DNA from: Labrys wisconsinensis
GTDB lineage: Bacteria > Pseudomonadota > Alphaproteobacteria > Rhizobiales > Labraceae
Direction: 5' to 3'
NCBI RefSeq assembly: GCF_030814995.1
Contig: NZ_JAUSVX010000002.1
Coordinates: 434,001-498,000 of the forward strand
Length of the DNA: 64,000 nt
Of this stretch, positions 9,697-17,431 are shown in pieces (the first letter of the stretch is position 1; every line of letters begins with the position of its first letter). The notes below the pieces were generated by a model, which was not told where the DNA came from, did not search any database, and saw only the letters and a program-made list of their open reading frames with translations. A program made the position numbers and the translations under genes.

Positions 9697-10503
9697 TCAG
9701 CCGGTGGTGGCGGCGCGATGCTCGAGGATGTGGAGCACGTCGCTCAGGGTGTCGCCGAGCAGGTTGACGTGCGCGGCCATGAGCGCGCCGGCGGCGGTGC
9801 CGTCGCCGCGGAAGATGGCCGCCATGATCGCCTCGTGCTCGGGGATCGAGGACGCCATCCGGCCCGGCCGGAACGTGGCGTAGTAGCGGTACGGCGCGAC
9901 CAGCAGGCGGGCGCTGCGCAGCTGATCCTGGAGGATGCGGTTGTGGCAGGCTTCGATGATCGCGCTGTGGAATTCGGTGTTGGCGCGGAAGAAGCTGTCT
10001 TCGTCGCCGGCGGCGTCGAACTCGGCGCAGCGCAGATGCCAGGCCTCGACGACCTTGCGTTCCTCCGGCCGGATCCGGCGCGCCGCGAGCCGGGCCGCCA
10101 TGGCTTCCAGCTCGGCGACCACGAAGAAGGCGTCGAGCAGGTCGCTGACCTGCAGCCGGACGATCTGGGCGCCCTGGCGGGCGCGCAGCGCCACGAGGCC
10201 GCTCGCCGACAGGCGGTGCAGGGCCTCGCGGACCGGCGTCCTTGAAACGCCGAACTTTTCGGCCAGCGCCCGCTCGTCGAGCTTGGTTCCGGGCGGAAGC
10301 CGGCCGTTGAGGATCTCGTTCTCCAGCTGCAGGACGATGTCGCCGGCGTGACCGGACGGCGCCGCCCGCGCCCGTTGCCCCCGCGGCGTGGCGTCGACCG
10401 CGGCGAGGCCCGCGCCGCGGGGGCGGCCGGCCTTGCGCGGAGGCCGGTTGCCCGTGTCCGCCGTCTCGCGCTGAGCCTGATCGCCCGTCTCGGCATTGGT
10501 CAT
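9697..10503 (-). CDS. GntR-family transcriptional regulator, FadR/FCD subfamily
   Basis: A 268-residue regulator. After a charged N-terminal extension of about 50 residues, a GntR winged helix runs at about 52-120 (NGRLPPGTKLDERALAEKFGVSRTPVREALHRL). The all-helical FCD ligand domain follows, with likely metal-binding residues in NTEFHSAI and PEHEAIMAAIFRGD. It is divergent from the aldehyde dehydrogenase operon, and the shared gap holds a pair of TTG(N5)CAA operator-like sites at 10690-10723. I infer that it controls the operon in response to the imported compound or a product, as is usual for FCD regulators. Whether it represses or activates is unknown. Confidence 0.93.
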   Translation of the reverse strand: MTNAETGDQAQRETADTGNRPPRKAGRPRGAGLAAVDATPRGQRARAAPSGHAGDIVLQLENEILNGRLPPGTKLDERALAEKFGVSRTPVREALHRLSASGLVALRARQGAQIVRLQVSDLLDAFFVVAELEAMAARLAARRIRPEERKVVEAWHLRCAEFDAAGDEDSFFRANTEFHSAIIEACHNRILQDQLRSARLLVAPYRYYATFRPGRMASSIPEHEAIMAAIFRGDGTAAGALMAAHVNLLGDTLSDVLHILEHRAATTG

Positions 10504-10689
10504 TCAACAAGCCCTGTCCTGCCGGCGTGATCGCCGCGCGGCGCGCCGAGCCCTCGACGAGCGCCGTCACGCCGAAGGGGCGTTACAACGCCCGCACCCG
10601 ATCCGCAATCGCCGCCGAGCCGCCGGGAGTGCCACAGATACGTTCCGGGTCGACATGATCGGCTGAGTTGCGGATATTTCCATGCGCAA

Positions 10690-10723
10690 TTGGTGTACAA
10701 AATATCCTCTTCTTGTGCACCAA
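10690..10723. promoter_or_regulatory. Paired inverted operator between the GntR gene and its target operon
   Basis: TTGGTGTACAA at 10690-10700 is repeated in inverted orientation as TTGTGCACCAA at 10713-10723; the arms differ at one base and their centres are 23 bp apart, about two helical turns. Each arm is itself a partial palindrome (TTG, five bases, CAA), the shape typical of FCD-type GntR sites. The region is AT-richer than its surroundings, as expected of a promoter. The 312-bp gap 10504-10815 holds nothing else I can support. Confidence 0.65.
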
Positions 10724-10815
10724 ATTTATGCGTCTGGCATATTGACGTCCCGATGCGACGTTGTAGCGTCACGTTGCGATCGCGCCACATGGTGGTTGCG
10801 ACGAGGGGATCAGCC

Positions 10816-12339
10816 ATGGACGGCCCGGGACCTGTCGAGACGAGTGGTAGGCCGGCCTGGAGCGGGGATGGCCTGCACTACGGCGGCGCGTGGCGGAGCG
10901 CGTCGGGACGGCAGCGCCTGCCCGTCCGCAGCCCCGCCACCGGCGACGTGCTGGGCAGCGTGCCGATCGCCGACGCGGCGGATGTCACGGCCGCCGTGGC
11001 GGCGGCGCAGGAGGCGGCGGCGCCGTGGGCGCGCGTCGATCCGCTCGACCGGGGCCGCCACCTGCGCAACCTCGGCGACCTCCTGCGCGCACGGATGCCC
11101 GAGCTCGCGGCGATGGAATCGGCGATCACCGGCCGTCCGATCCGCGAGATGCGCGCGCAGATGAGCCGCATCCCGGAATGGCTCGATTATTTCGGCGGCA
11201 TCGCGGCGGGGCTGGAGGGGGAGGCCAACCGCGTGCGCGGGGGCTATCTCACCTACACCGCCTACGAGCCCTATGGCGTGTGCGCGCTGCTCACGCCGTG
11301 GAATCATCCGATCCTGATCCTGGTCAAGAAGCTCGCTGCAGCCGTGGCTGCCGGCAACACCGTGGTGGTGAAGCCTTCGGAGCTCGCGCCCGGGACGCCG
11401 CTGATGCTGGCGCACTGGGCGGCCGAGGCCGGGCTGCCGGCGGGCGTCGTCAACGTCGTCACGGGCGAGGCGGAGACCGGTGCCCTGCTGTGCGCCGCGC
11501 AGGCGGTCCAGCACATCGATCTCACCGGCGGCACCGAGACGGGGCGGCGGGTTGCCGCCGCCGCGGGCGCGCGCCTCGTGCCCTGCACGCTGGAGCTCGG
11601 CGGCAAGACGCCCGTCCTGGTGTTCGAGGACGCCGCGGTGGAGGAGGCGGCGGCCGCCGCGGCCTTCTCCGCCTTCGTGGCCGCGGGGCAGACCTGCGTC
11701 TCGGCCAGCCGCTTCATCGTCGCGCGGCCGCTCTACGAGGCGTTCCTGGCGGCCTTCGGCCGGCGGGCGCGGGCCCTGAGGCTCGGGGATCCCTCCGATC
11801 CCGCCACCGACATGGGACCGGTGATCGCGCGGGCATCGCGGGAGCGCTGCCTCGCCCATGTCCGCCGGGCGGTGGAGGCGGGCGCCAGGCTGGTCTGCGG
11901 CGGCGGACGGCCGGATCTGCCCGCGCCGTTCGACGCCGGCCATTTCATCGAGCCCACCGTCCTCGCCGACGTGACGTGCGACATGCCCGTGTTCCGGGAG
12001 GAGCTGTTCGGGCCGGTCGCCGCCGTGCTCCCGTTCGACGGCGAGGAGGAGGCGCTGCGGCTCGCCAACGACACGCCCTTCGCGCTGGGCGCAGCCGTGT
12101 GGACGTCCGACGTCGCCCGGGCGCACCGCGTCGCCGGCGCGGTGCGCGCCGGCATGGTCTGGGTCAACGACCACCACAAGAACGATCCGCGATCGATCTG
12201 GGGCGGGTTCGGCGACAGCGGCTACGGCAAGGAGAACGGATGGGACGCGCTGAGGGGCTACCAGCGCAAGCGCAGCGTCGTGGTGCGCACGGCTCCCGCG
12301 TTCGACGACTGGTTCGCAGGTGGGAAACGCTACGGATGA
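10816..12339 (+). CDS. NAD(P)-dependent aldehyde dehydrogenase
   Basis: A 507-residue aldehyde dehydrogenase superfamily enzyme that oxidises an aldehyde to an acid. Landmarks are TPWNHP in the cofactor site, VVKPSE, the general base in LELGGK (about E260), the nucleophile in AAGQTC (about C294), and EELFGPV. The ATG at 10816 follows the operator region; an in-frame ATG at 10690 would place the operators inside the gene. The C-terminus (WVNDHHKNDPRSIWGGFGDSGYGKEN) resembles betaine- or phenylacetaldehyde-type members, but substrate cannot be read from it. Its stop overlaps the next start (ATGA), so it probably acts on an aldehyde made by the oxidase encoded at the operon's end. Confidence 0.93.
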   Translation: MDGPGPVETSGRPAWSGDGLHYGGAWRSASGRQRLPVRSPATGDVLGSVPIADAADVTAAVAAAQEAAAPWARVDPLDRGRHLRNLGDLLRARMPELAAMESAITGRPIREMRAQMSRIPEWLDYFGGIAAGLEGEANRVRGGYLTYTAYEPYGVCALLTPWNHPILILVKKLAAAVAAGNTVVVKPSELAPGTPLMLAHWAAEAGLPAGVVNVVTGEAETGALLCAAQAVQHIDLTGGTETGRRVAAAAGARLVPCTLELGGKTPVLVFEDAAVEEAAAAAAFSAFVAAGQTCVSASRFIVARPLYEAFLAAFGRRARALRLGDPSDPATDMGPVIARASRERCLAHVRRAVEAGARLVCGGGRPDLPAPFDAGHFIEPTVLADVTCDMPVFREELFGPVAAVLPFDGEEEALRLANDTPFALGAAVWTSDVARAHRVAGAVRAGMVWVNDHHKNDPRSIWGGFGDSGYGKENGWDALRGYQRKRSVVVRTAPAFDDWFAGGKRYG

Positions 12340-13178
12340 CACGGACGCTGCCCATGACCCGATCGTCCGTGGAGGCGCCTGCGCGCGCTGCCGCCTCGCC
12401 GCTGGTCTCCTTCTCCGGCGTCGGCGTCGTCTTCGGCTCGACCGGGGGCCACGGCGCCGTCCGGGCGCTCGAGGACGTCACGCTGGCGCTGGCGGAGGGC
12501 GAGTTCGTCTCTCTCGTCGGGCCGTCCGGCTGCGGCAAGAGCACCTTGCTGCGCATCGCCGCCGACCTGCTGGCGCCGACCACCGGCACGGTGGAGGTCG
12601 CCGGCCAGAGCCCGAGGGCGGCGCGGCTGCGCCGCGACATCGGCTTCGTGTTCCAGGATTCGGCCCTGCTGGAGTGGCGCAGCATCATCGACAACGTGAT
12701 GCTGCCGCTCGAGCTGAAGGGCGTCAGCCTGGTCGAGCGACGCGAGCGCGCCGGCGACCTGATCAGGCTGGTCGGGCTCTCCGGCTTCGAGCGCGCCTTT
12801 CCGCGCCAGCTGTCGGGCGGCATGCGCCAGCGGGCCTCGATCGCACGGGCGATGTCGACCGCGCCGAAGGTGCTGCTGATGGACGAGCCCTTCGGCGCCC
12901 TCGACCAGATCACCCGCGACCGCCTCAACATGGAGCTGCTGGAGCTTTCGCAGCGCCAGCGCATGACGGTGCTGTTCGTCACCCATTCGATCCGGGAGGC
13001 GGTGCTGCTGTCGGACCGGGTCGTGGTCATGTCGCCGCGGCCCGGACGCATCCGCCAGGTCCTGGATATCGACCTGGCGCGCCCGCGGCACCTCGCCGTG
13101 CGCAACGATGCGCGCTTCATCGCCCTGGCGCAGCAGGGCCTGGCGGAACTGGAGGGAGGGTTCGGAGACCATGGCTAG
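12336..13178 (+). CDS. ABC transporter ATPase, nitrate/sulfonate/taurine (NMT1-type) family
   Basis: A 280-residue ABC ATPase energising the importer of this operon. Walker A GPSGCGKST lies at about 62-70, followed by the Q-loop FVFQDSALLEW, the signature LSGGMRQR, Walker B VLLMDEPFGALD and the H-loop VTHSIREA. The ALLEWRS and RDRLNMELLEL segments are typical of SsuB/TauB/NrtD-like proteins. The start ATG at 12336 overlaps the aldehyde dehydrogenase stop, and the gene overlaps the permease by 8 bp. A second ATG at 12354 is possible. Confidence 0.94.
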   Translation: MTRTLPMTRSSVEAPARAAASPLVSFSGVGVVFGSTGGHGAVRALEDVTLALAEGEFVSLVGPSGCGKSTLLRIAADLLAPTTGTVEVAGQSPRAARLRRDIGFVFQDSALLEWRSIIDNVMLPLELKGVSLVERRERAGDLIRLVGLSGFERAFPRQLSGGMRQRASIARAMSTAPKVLLMDEPFGALDQITRDRLNMELLELSQRQRMTVLFVTHSIREAVLLSDRVVVMSPRPGRIRQVLDIDLARPRHLAVRNDARFIALAQQGLAELEGGFGDHG

Positions 13179-13992
13179 CATCGCCGCCCCATCCCATCCG
13201 GAGCTGGCCTGGTCGCGCCGGGCGGCCGATCTCGCCGTGGCCGCCTGGCCGGCGGTCGTCACCCTCGTCGTTGTCGTCGCGGCCTGGGAATGGGTGATCG
13301 CCGCCTGGCAGGTGCCCTCCTACCTCATGCCCGCGCCGAGCGGCATCTGGCAGGCTCTCTGGTTCAACGGCGGCTCGATCTTCGTGCAGGCCGGCATCAC
13401 GGGCGGCGAGGCGGTGGCCGGGTTCGTCATCGGCTCGGCTCTGGGGGCCCTGCTCGGCGTGGGCTTCGCCTATTCCAGCATCCTCAGCCGCGCGCTGCTG
13501 CCCTATGTCATCGCGGCGAACACCATCCCGGTCGTCGGCATCGCACCGATCATCATCCTGTGGCTCGGCAACGGCGTCTCGTCGAAGGTCGCGGTGACGG
13601 CGCTGCTGTCGTTCTTCCCGCTGGCGCTCAACATGATGAAGGGCCTGCAGTCCTACGACCGGACGGTGATGGACGTCTTCCACGTCGCGGCCGCCAATCC
13701 CTGGCAGCGCTTCCTCAAGATGCGGCTGCCGAGCGCGCTGCCCTACGTCTTCGTCGGCCTCAAGCTCAACGTCACCTTCGCGGTGATCGGTGCCATCGTC
13801 GCCGAGTTCGTCCAGGCCGACCGGGGCCTCGGCTTCGTGATCATGTCTTCCTACAAGAACCTCAACATGCCGCGGCTCTGGGCCGCCATGGTCGTCTCGG
13901 CGATCATGGGCGTCGTCCTCTTCGCCGTGGTCGCCCGGCTCGAGCGGATCGCCATTCCCTGGCACAGCTCGATGCGGGATCCCTCCTTGTGA
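13171..13992 (+). CDS. ABC transporter permease, NMT1-type importer
   Basis: A 273-residue inner-membrane protein with about six hydrophobic segments, in the SsuC/TauC family (BPD_transp_1). The cytoplasmic coupling loop reads DVFHVAAANPWQRFLKMRLPSALPYVFVGLK, the EAA-type motif. It starts 8 bp inside the ATPase gene, so the two are translationally coupled. Together with the ATPase and the binding protein that follows it forms a complete importer. Homodimeric permease is expected, since no second permease gene is present. Confidence 0.94.
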   Translation: MASIAAPSHPELAWSRRAADLAVAAWPAVVTLVVVVAAWEWVIAAWQVPSYLMPAPSGIWQALWFNGGSIFVQAGITGGEAVAGFVIGSALGALLGVGFAYSSILSRALLPYVIAANTIPVVGIAPIIILWLGNGVSSKVAVTALLSFFPLALNMMKGLQSYDRTVMDVFHVAAANPWQRFLKMRLPSALPYVFVGLKLNVTFAVIGAIVAEFVQADRGLGFVIMSSYKNLNMPRLWAAMVVSAIMGVVLFAVVARLERIAIPWHSSMRDPSL

Positions 13993-14039
13993 GTACCCAA
14001 GAACAAGACAGTCACCATCCAGACCAGCAGAGGGACATC

Positions 14040-15065
14040 ATGCCATACGGGTTGCCACAGGCCGCCTTCGCCGCCGCGCTCGCCGTCGCGCTCGGCGCTC
14101 CCGCCCATGCCGAGGACACGCTGCGGCTGGAGTGGATCATCCAGGGCCAGTTCGCGGGCCAGCTGGTCGCCTTCGACAAGGGCTACTACAAGGCGGCCGG
14201 CGCCGACATCAAGCTGCTGCCGGCCGGCAGCGACATCAAGCCGGCGGTGACCGTGGCCCAGGGCAGCGACACGTTCGGCATCGGCCACCCCAACCAGGTG
14301 GTCATGGCCCGTTCGCACGGCGTGCCGCTGGTGATGGTGTCGCAGTACGGGCACAAGAGCGCCCAGGTCTACATCGCCCGCAAGGACGCCGGCATCAACA
14401 CCCTCGCCGACGTGCGCGGCAAGCGGATCGGCTCCTGGTTCGGCGGCGACGAGGCCGAGTTCCTCGCCATGCTCCATACCGTGAACCTGACGCCCGACGA
14501 CGTGCATCTGCAGCCGGAGCAGGACAACCCCGTGCCCCAGCTCATCTCCGGCCAGCTCGACGTCATCGAGGCGGTCCGCTACGCGCCGGGCGACATGGCG
14601 CCGCTCTACACCAAGTTCAAGGACTCGGACCTGACCTACCTCTATCCCGAGGATGCCGGGGTGGCGATCGTCAACACCGGCCTGTTCACCAGCGAGAAGA
14701 CCATCGCAGAGCGCCCGGCGCTGGTGCAGGCGGTGGTCGACGCGACGCTGCGCGGCTGGCAGGAGGCACTGGCCGATCCCGAGGCGGCCGCCAAGATCGT
14801 GGTCAAGTACAATCCGGAGCTGAAGGAGGCCGACCAGGTCGCGATGATCAAGGCGATGGGCGACATGTTCTGCGCCGGCCCGACCCTGGAGGGCAAGTTC
14901 GGCCAGTCCACGGACGCGGAATGGCAGACCGTGCAGAAGGTGCTGCTCAGCTACGGCACCAGCAATCCCGACGGACTGCACGACCCGATCGATCTCGGCA
15001 AGGCCTACACCAACGCCTTCTGGGAGAAGGCGCCGGCGAGCGTGAAGACGATCAAATGCAAGTGA
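14040..15065 (+). CDS. Periplasmic substrate-binding protein, NMT1/THI5-like
   Basis: A 341-residue periplasmic binding protein with a signal peptide (MPYGLPQAAFAAALAVALGAPAHAED, likely cut after about residue 24). The start of the mature fold, LRLEWIIQGQFAGQLVAFDKGYYKAAG, is the NMT1/SsuA pattern seen in binders of pyrimidine precursors, sulfonates and related small molecules. It carries only two cysteines, in FCAGP and at the C-terminal IKCK. It completes the importer encoded just upstream, 47 bp after the permease. The ligand is unknown; the oxidase and dehydrogenase in the same operon suggest an amine or amino-acid-like compound. Confidence 0.92.
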   Translation: MPYGLPQAAFAAALAVALGAPAHAEDTLRLEWIIQGQFAGQLVAFDKGYYKAAGADIKLLPAGSDIKPAVTVAQGSDTFGIGHPNQVVMARSHGVPLVMVSQYGHKSAQVYIARKDAGINTLADVRGKRIGSWFGGDEAEFLAMLHTVNLTPDDVHLQPEQDNPVPQLISGQLDVIEAVRYAPGDMAPLYTKFKDSDLTYLYPEDAGVAIVNTGLFTSEKTIAERPALVQAVVDATLRGWQEALADPEAAAKIVVKYNPELKEADQVAMIKAMGDMFCAGPTLEGKFGQSTDAEWQTVQKVLLSYGTSNPDGLHDPIDLGKAYTNAFWEKAPASVKTIKCK

Positions 15066-15084
15066 CCGCCGAAGGCCGCAGCGC

Positions 15085-16026
15085 GTGGGCATGGCGATGA
15101 CACCGGTCCGCATCCGCCTCCTGTGGCATCCTCAGCCGCAGTTCGCCGGCTACCTCCTCGCCCAGCACGAGCGGCTGGGCGAGCCGCGGGGCGTCGCCAT
15201 CGAATGCGTGCCGCTGCGCTTCGACCTCGGGCCGATCGAGGCCGTGCTCTCCGGCGACGTCGCCATGGCGGTCGCGAGCCCGGCGCACATCCTGGAGAGC
15301 GGACGGGCGGCGGAGCTGGTGATGCTTCTGGCGATCCAGCAGTCGAGCGCCCTCGTCTATCCCGCACGCCGCTCTGCCGGGATCGGCGCCCCGCGCGATC
15401 TCGCCGGGCGGCGCATCGGCGTGTGGCCGGGCCGCGAGGATCTCGAGCTGCGCTGGATGCTGCACCGGCACGGCCTCGGCGAGGGCGCCTGGGTGCCCGT
15501 GGCAATGGGCGACACCGTCGCGGGCCTGGTCGGCGCCGCGGTCGACTGTGCCCAGATGACCGTCTATCACGAGGTGCACCAGCTGGAGGCAGCCGCGGGC
15601 GGGCTGGGAGACTTCGCCCTGTTCCGGGCCGCCGACGTGGATGCGTGGCTGCTGAAGGACGGGCTCGTCGCTCGCCGGGACTGGGTCGCCGCCCATCCCG
15701 CGGAGACCCAGGCGGTCGTCGACGCGGTTCTTGCCGGCTGGACGATGGCCTTTCGCCGGGAAGAGGCGACCCTGCCGCTCTGCGAGGCCCTGCGGCCGGA
15801 CATGAGCCGCGCCGAGCACCGGGCCCAGCTGCGCGACATCCGATCCCTGGCCATGACTGGCGCGACGCTGGCGCAGGGGCTCGGCTACCCCGATCGGCTG
15901 CATATGCAGCGGGCCTGCCGGGCGATGGCCGAGCTCGAAGGCGTGCGGGTCTGCGACCCGGACGGGCTGGTCGACGAACGGTTCTGGGCGAGCGCCCCGG
16001 CCGCCAGCCGGAGCGCGGCGTGGTGA
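15085..16026 (+). CDS. Second NMT1/SsuA-fold protein without a signal peptide
   Basis: About 313 residues that follow the same fold as the upstream binding protein (IRLLWHPQPQFAGYLLAQHERLG, then AMAVASPAHILESG and LAGRRIGVWPGRE). However, it begins directly at the first beta strand, with no hydrophobic leader, so it should be cytoplasmic. GTG at 15085 has AAGG about 9 bases upstream; ATG at 15091 or 15097 are alternatives, and none adds a signal peptide. It lacks the CCCFC signature of yeast THI5 synthases. It overlaps the next gene by one base (TGATG). It may be an intracellular ligand binder or an enzyme on the imported compound; function is not established. Confidence 0.85.
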   Translation: MGMAMTPVRIRLLWHPQPQFAGYLLAQHERLGEPRGVAIECVPLRFDLGPIEAVLSGDVAMAVASPAHILESGRAAELVMLLAIQQSSALVYPARRSAGIGAPRDLAGRRIGVWPGREDLELRWMLHRHGLGEGAWVPVAMGDTVAGLVGAAVDCAQMTVYHEVHQLEAAAGGLGDFALFRAADVDAWLLKDGLVARRDWVAAHPAETQAVVDAVLAGWTMAFRREEATLPLCEALRPDMSRAEHRAQLRDIRSLAMTGATLAQGLGYPDRLHMQRACRAMAELEGVRVCDPDGLVDERFWASAPAASRSAAW

Positions 16027-17168
16027 TGCGCGCCGACGCGGTCGTGGTGGGCGCCGGCGTGGTGGGCGCGGCCGTGGCCGAGGCCCTCAGCCGCGAGGGA
16101 CGGCGCGTCCATGTGGTGGAGCAGGGCGTACCCGGTGGCGCGGTCTCGGGCGCCAGCCTGGCCTGCATCGGCACGCATATGATGGACGAGGACGAGTTGC
16201 CGCTCCTCGTCTGGTCCTGCGCGGCGTGGAGGGCCCTGGCCGAGCATTCGCCCGTCTTCGAATACGAGCGCTGCGGCCAGATCCGCTTCCTCGACCACGA
16301 GCACGAGCTCGCCTCGGCGCGGCACTGGATCGCCATGGAGACCGGCGTCGGCCTGGGCTCGCGCCTGATCGAGCCCGACGAGGTCCGCCGCATCGAGCCG
16401 ATACTCAAGGGGCCGATCCTCGCCGCCACCTGGTCGCCCGACGATGCCGTGGTCAATCCCTTCCTGGCCGTGCGGACGCTGGTCGCGCAGGCCCGTTCCC
16501 GTGGTGCGACCGTGCAGAGCGGCACGGCGGTCTCCGGCCTCGCCCTGGAGGGTGGACGCGTGCGCGGCGTCGAGACCGCGGCAGGCCGGATCGAGGCCGG
16601 CATCGTCGTCCTCGCCGGCGGTCCCTGGACAGGACGGCTCGCCGCGACCGCCGGCATCGACCTCGCCCTCGTGCCGCGCAAGGCCCAGTGCCTCGCCACG
16701 GTGGCGCGCCCGCCGAGCATCCGCAGGGTGGTCGGAGCCTGCAAGGCGGAGGGCGGGGTCGACGCCGGCTACACCCAGATCCAGCAGGCGCGCAGCGGCC
16801 AGATCCTGTTCAACACCGTGCTCGCCGGCGGCATCACCGCCGACGGAGGCCCGGACGACATCCGCGAGGCGGACCGGCTGTTCATGCGCGATTCGATCGC
16901 GACGCTGCTGCGCCTGTTCCCGGATCTCGCGGACGTCGACCTGCTGCGATCGTGGGTGCGCTACGAGGCGGTCACGCCCGACGACCGGTTCCTCGTCGGT
17001 CCGGCGGGGCCGGAGGGCCTCTACATCGCCGCCGGCGACGGCGGCACCGGCTTCATCCGGGCGCCTGCCGTCGGGCGGCTGATCGCCGACCATGTCGCCG
17101 GGCGCGAGCCGAGCTTTCGCAGCGACATCTACGCACCCCTGCGCTTTGCCGGAGCGGGGCGGGCATGA
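16026..17168 (+). CDS. FAD-dependent oxidoreductase, DAO family (beta-type subunit)
   Basis: A 380-residue D-amino-acid-oxidase-fold flavoprotein with the dinucleotide motif VVGAGVVGAAVAE at the N-terminus. It has the substrate-domain pattern of glycine/sarcosine oxidases and a C-terminal FAD-closing segment GLYIAAGDGGTGFIRAPAVG. It is followed, with ATGA overlaps, by a small 2Fe-2S protein and an FAD/NAD(P) plus BFD protein. That trio matches heteromeric opine oxidases, hydrogen cyanide synthase HcnABC and D-hydroxyproline dehydrogenases. This subunit should hold the catalytic flavin. The amine or amino-acid substrate cannot be decided from sequence. Confidence 0.9.
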   Translation: MRADAVVVGAGVVGAAVAEALSREGRRVHVVEQGVPGGAVSGASLACIGTHMMDEDELPLLVWSCAAWRALAEHSPVFEYERCGQIRFLDHEHELASARHWIAMETGVGLGSRLIEPDEVRRIEPILKGPILAATWSPDDAVVNPFLAVRTLVAQARSRGATVQSGTAVSGLALEGGRVRGVETAAGRIEAGIVVLAGGPWTGRLAATAGIDLALVPRKAQCLATVARPPSIRRVVGACKAEGGVDAGYTQIQQARSGQILFNTVLAGGITADGGPDDIREADRLFMRDSIATLLRLFPDLADVDLLRSWVRYEAVTPDDRFLVGPAGPEGLYIAAGDGGTGFIRAPAVGRLIADHVAGREPSFRSDIYAPLRFAGAGRA

Positions 17169-17431
17169 GCGACGCGTCGGATGCCGGGCACGTGACCATC
17201 GAGATCGACGGCCGGGTCCTGTCGGTGCGCGCCGGCGTGCCGCTGGGCGCCGCTCTGCATGCGCAGGACCGGGTGCTGCGCCGCACCGCTCGGTCGGGGG
17301 AGGCGAGGGGCCTGTTCTGCGGCATGGGCCTGTGCTTCGACTGCCTCGTCACCGTGAACGGTCGCGAGGGTGTGCGGGCGTGCGTCACGCCCGCGGCCGA
17401 GGGCATGCGCGTCGAGACGGGGCGGCCATGA
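17165..17431 (+). CDS. Small 2Fe-2S subunit of the heteromeric dehydrogenase
   Basis: An 88-residue ferredoxin-like protein of the Fer2_4 type (HcnA / sarcosine oxidase alpha N-terminal region). Cluster ligands are visible as CGMGLCFDC with cysteines at 52, 57 and 60, plus Cys73 in RACVTP. Both ends overlap neighbouring genes by ATGA, which implies coupled synthesis in fixed stoichiometry. It should pass electrons between the DAO-type subunit and the following FAD/NAD(P)-fold subunit. Confidence 0.93.
   Translation: MSDASDAGHVTIEIDGRVLSVRAGVPLGAALHAQDRVLRRTARSGEARGLFCGMGLCFDCLVTVNGREGVRACVTPAAEGMRVETGRP

Noticed and set aside
10690-10815. Longer aldehyde dehydrogenase start at 10690
   Set aside because: It would place the operator pair inside the coding sequence and adds residues not seen in the family.
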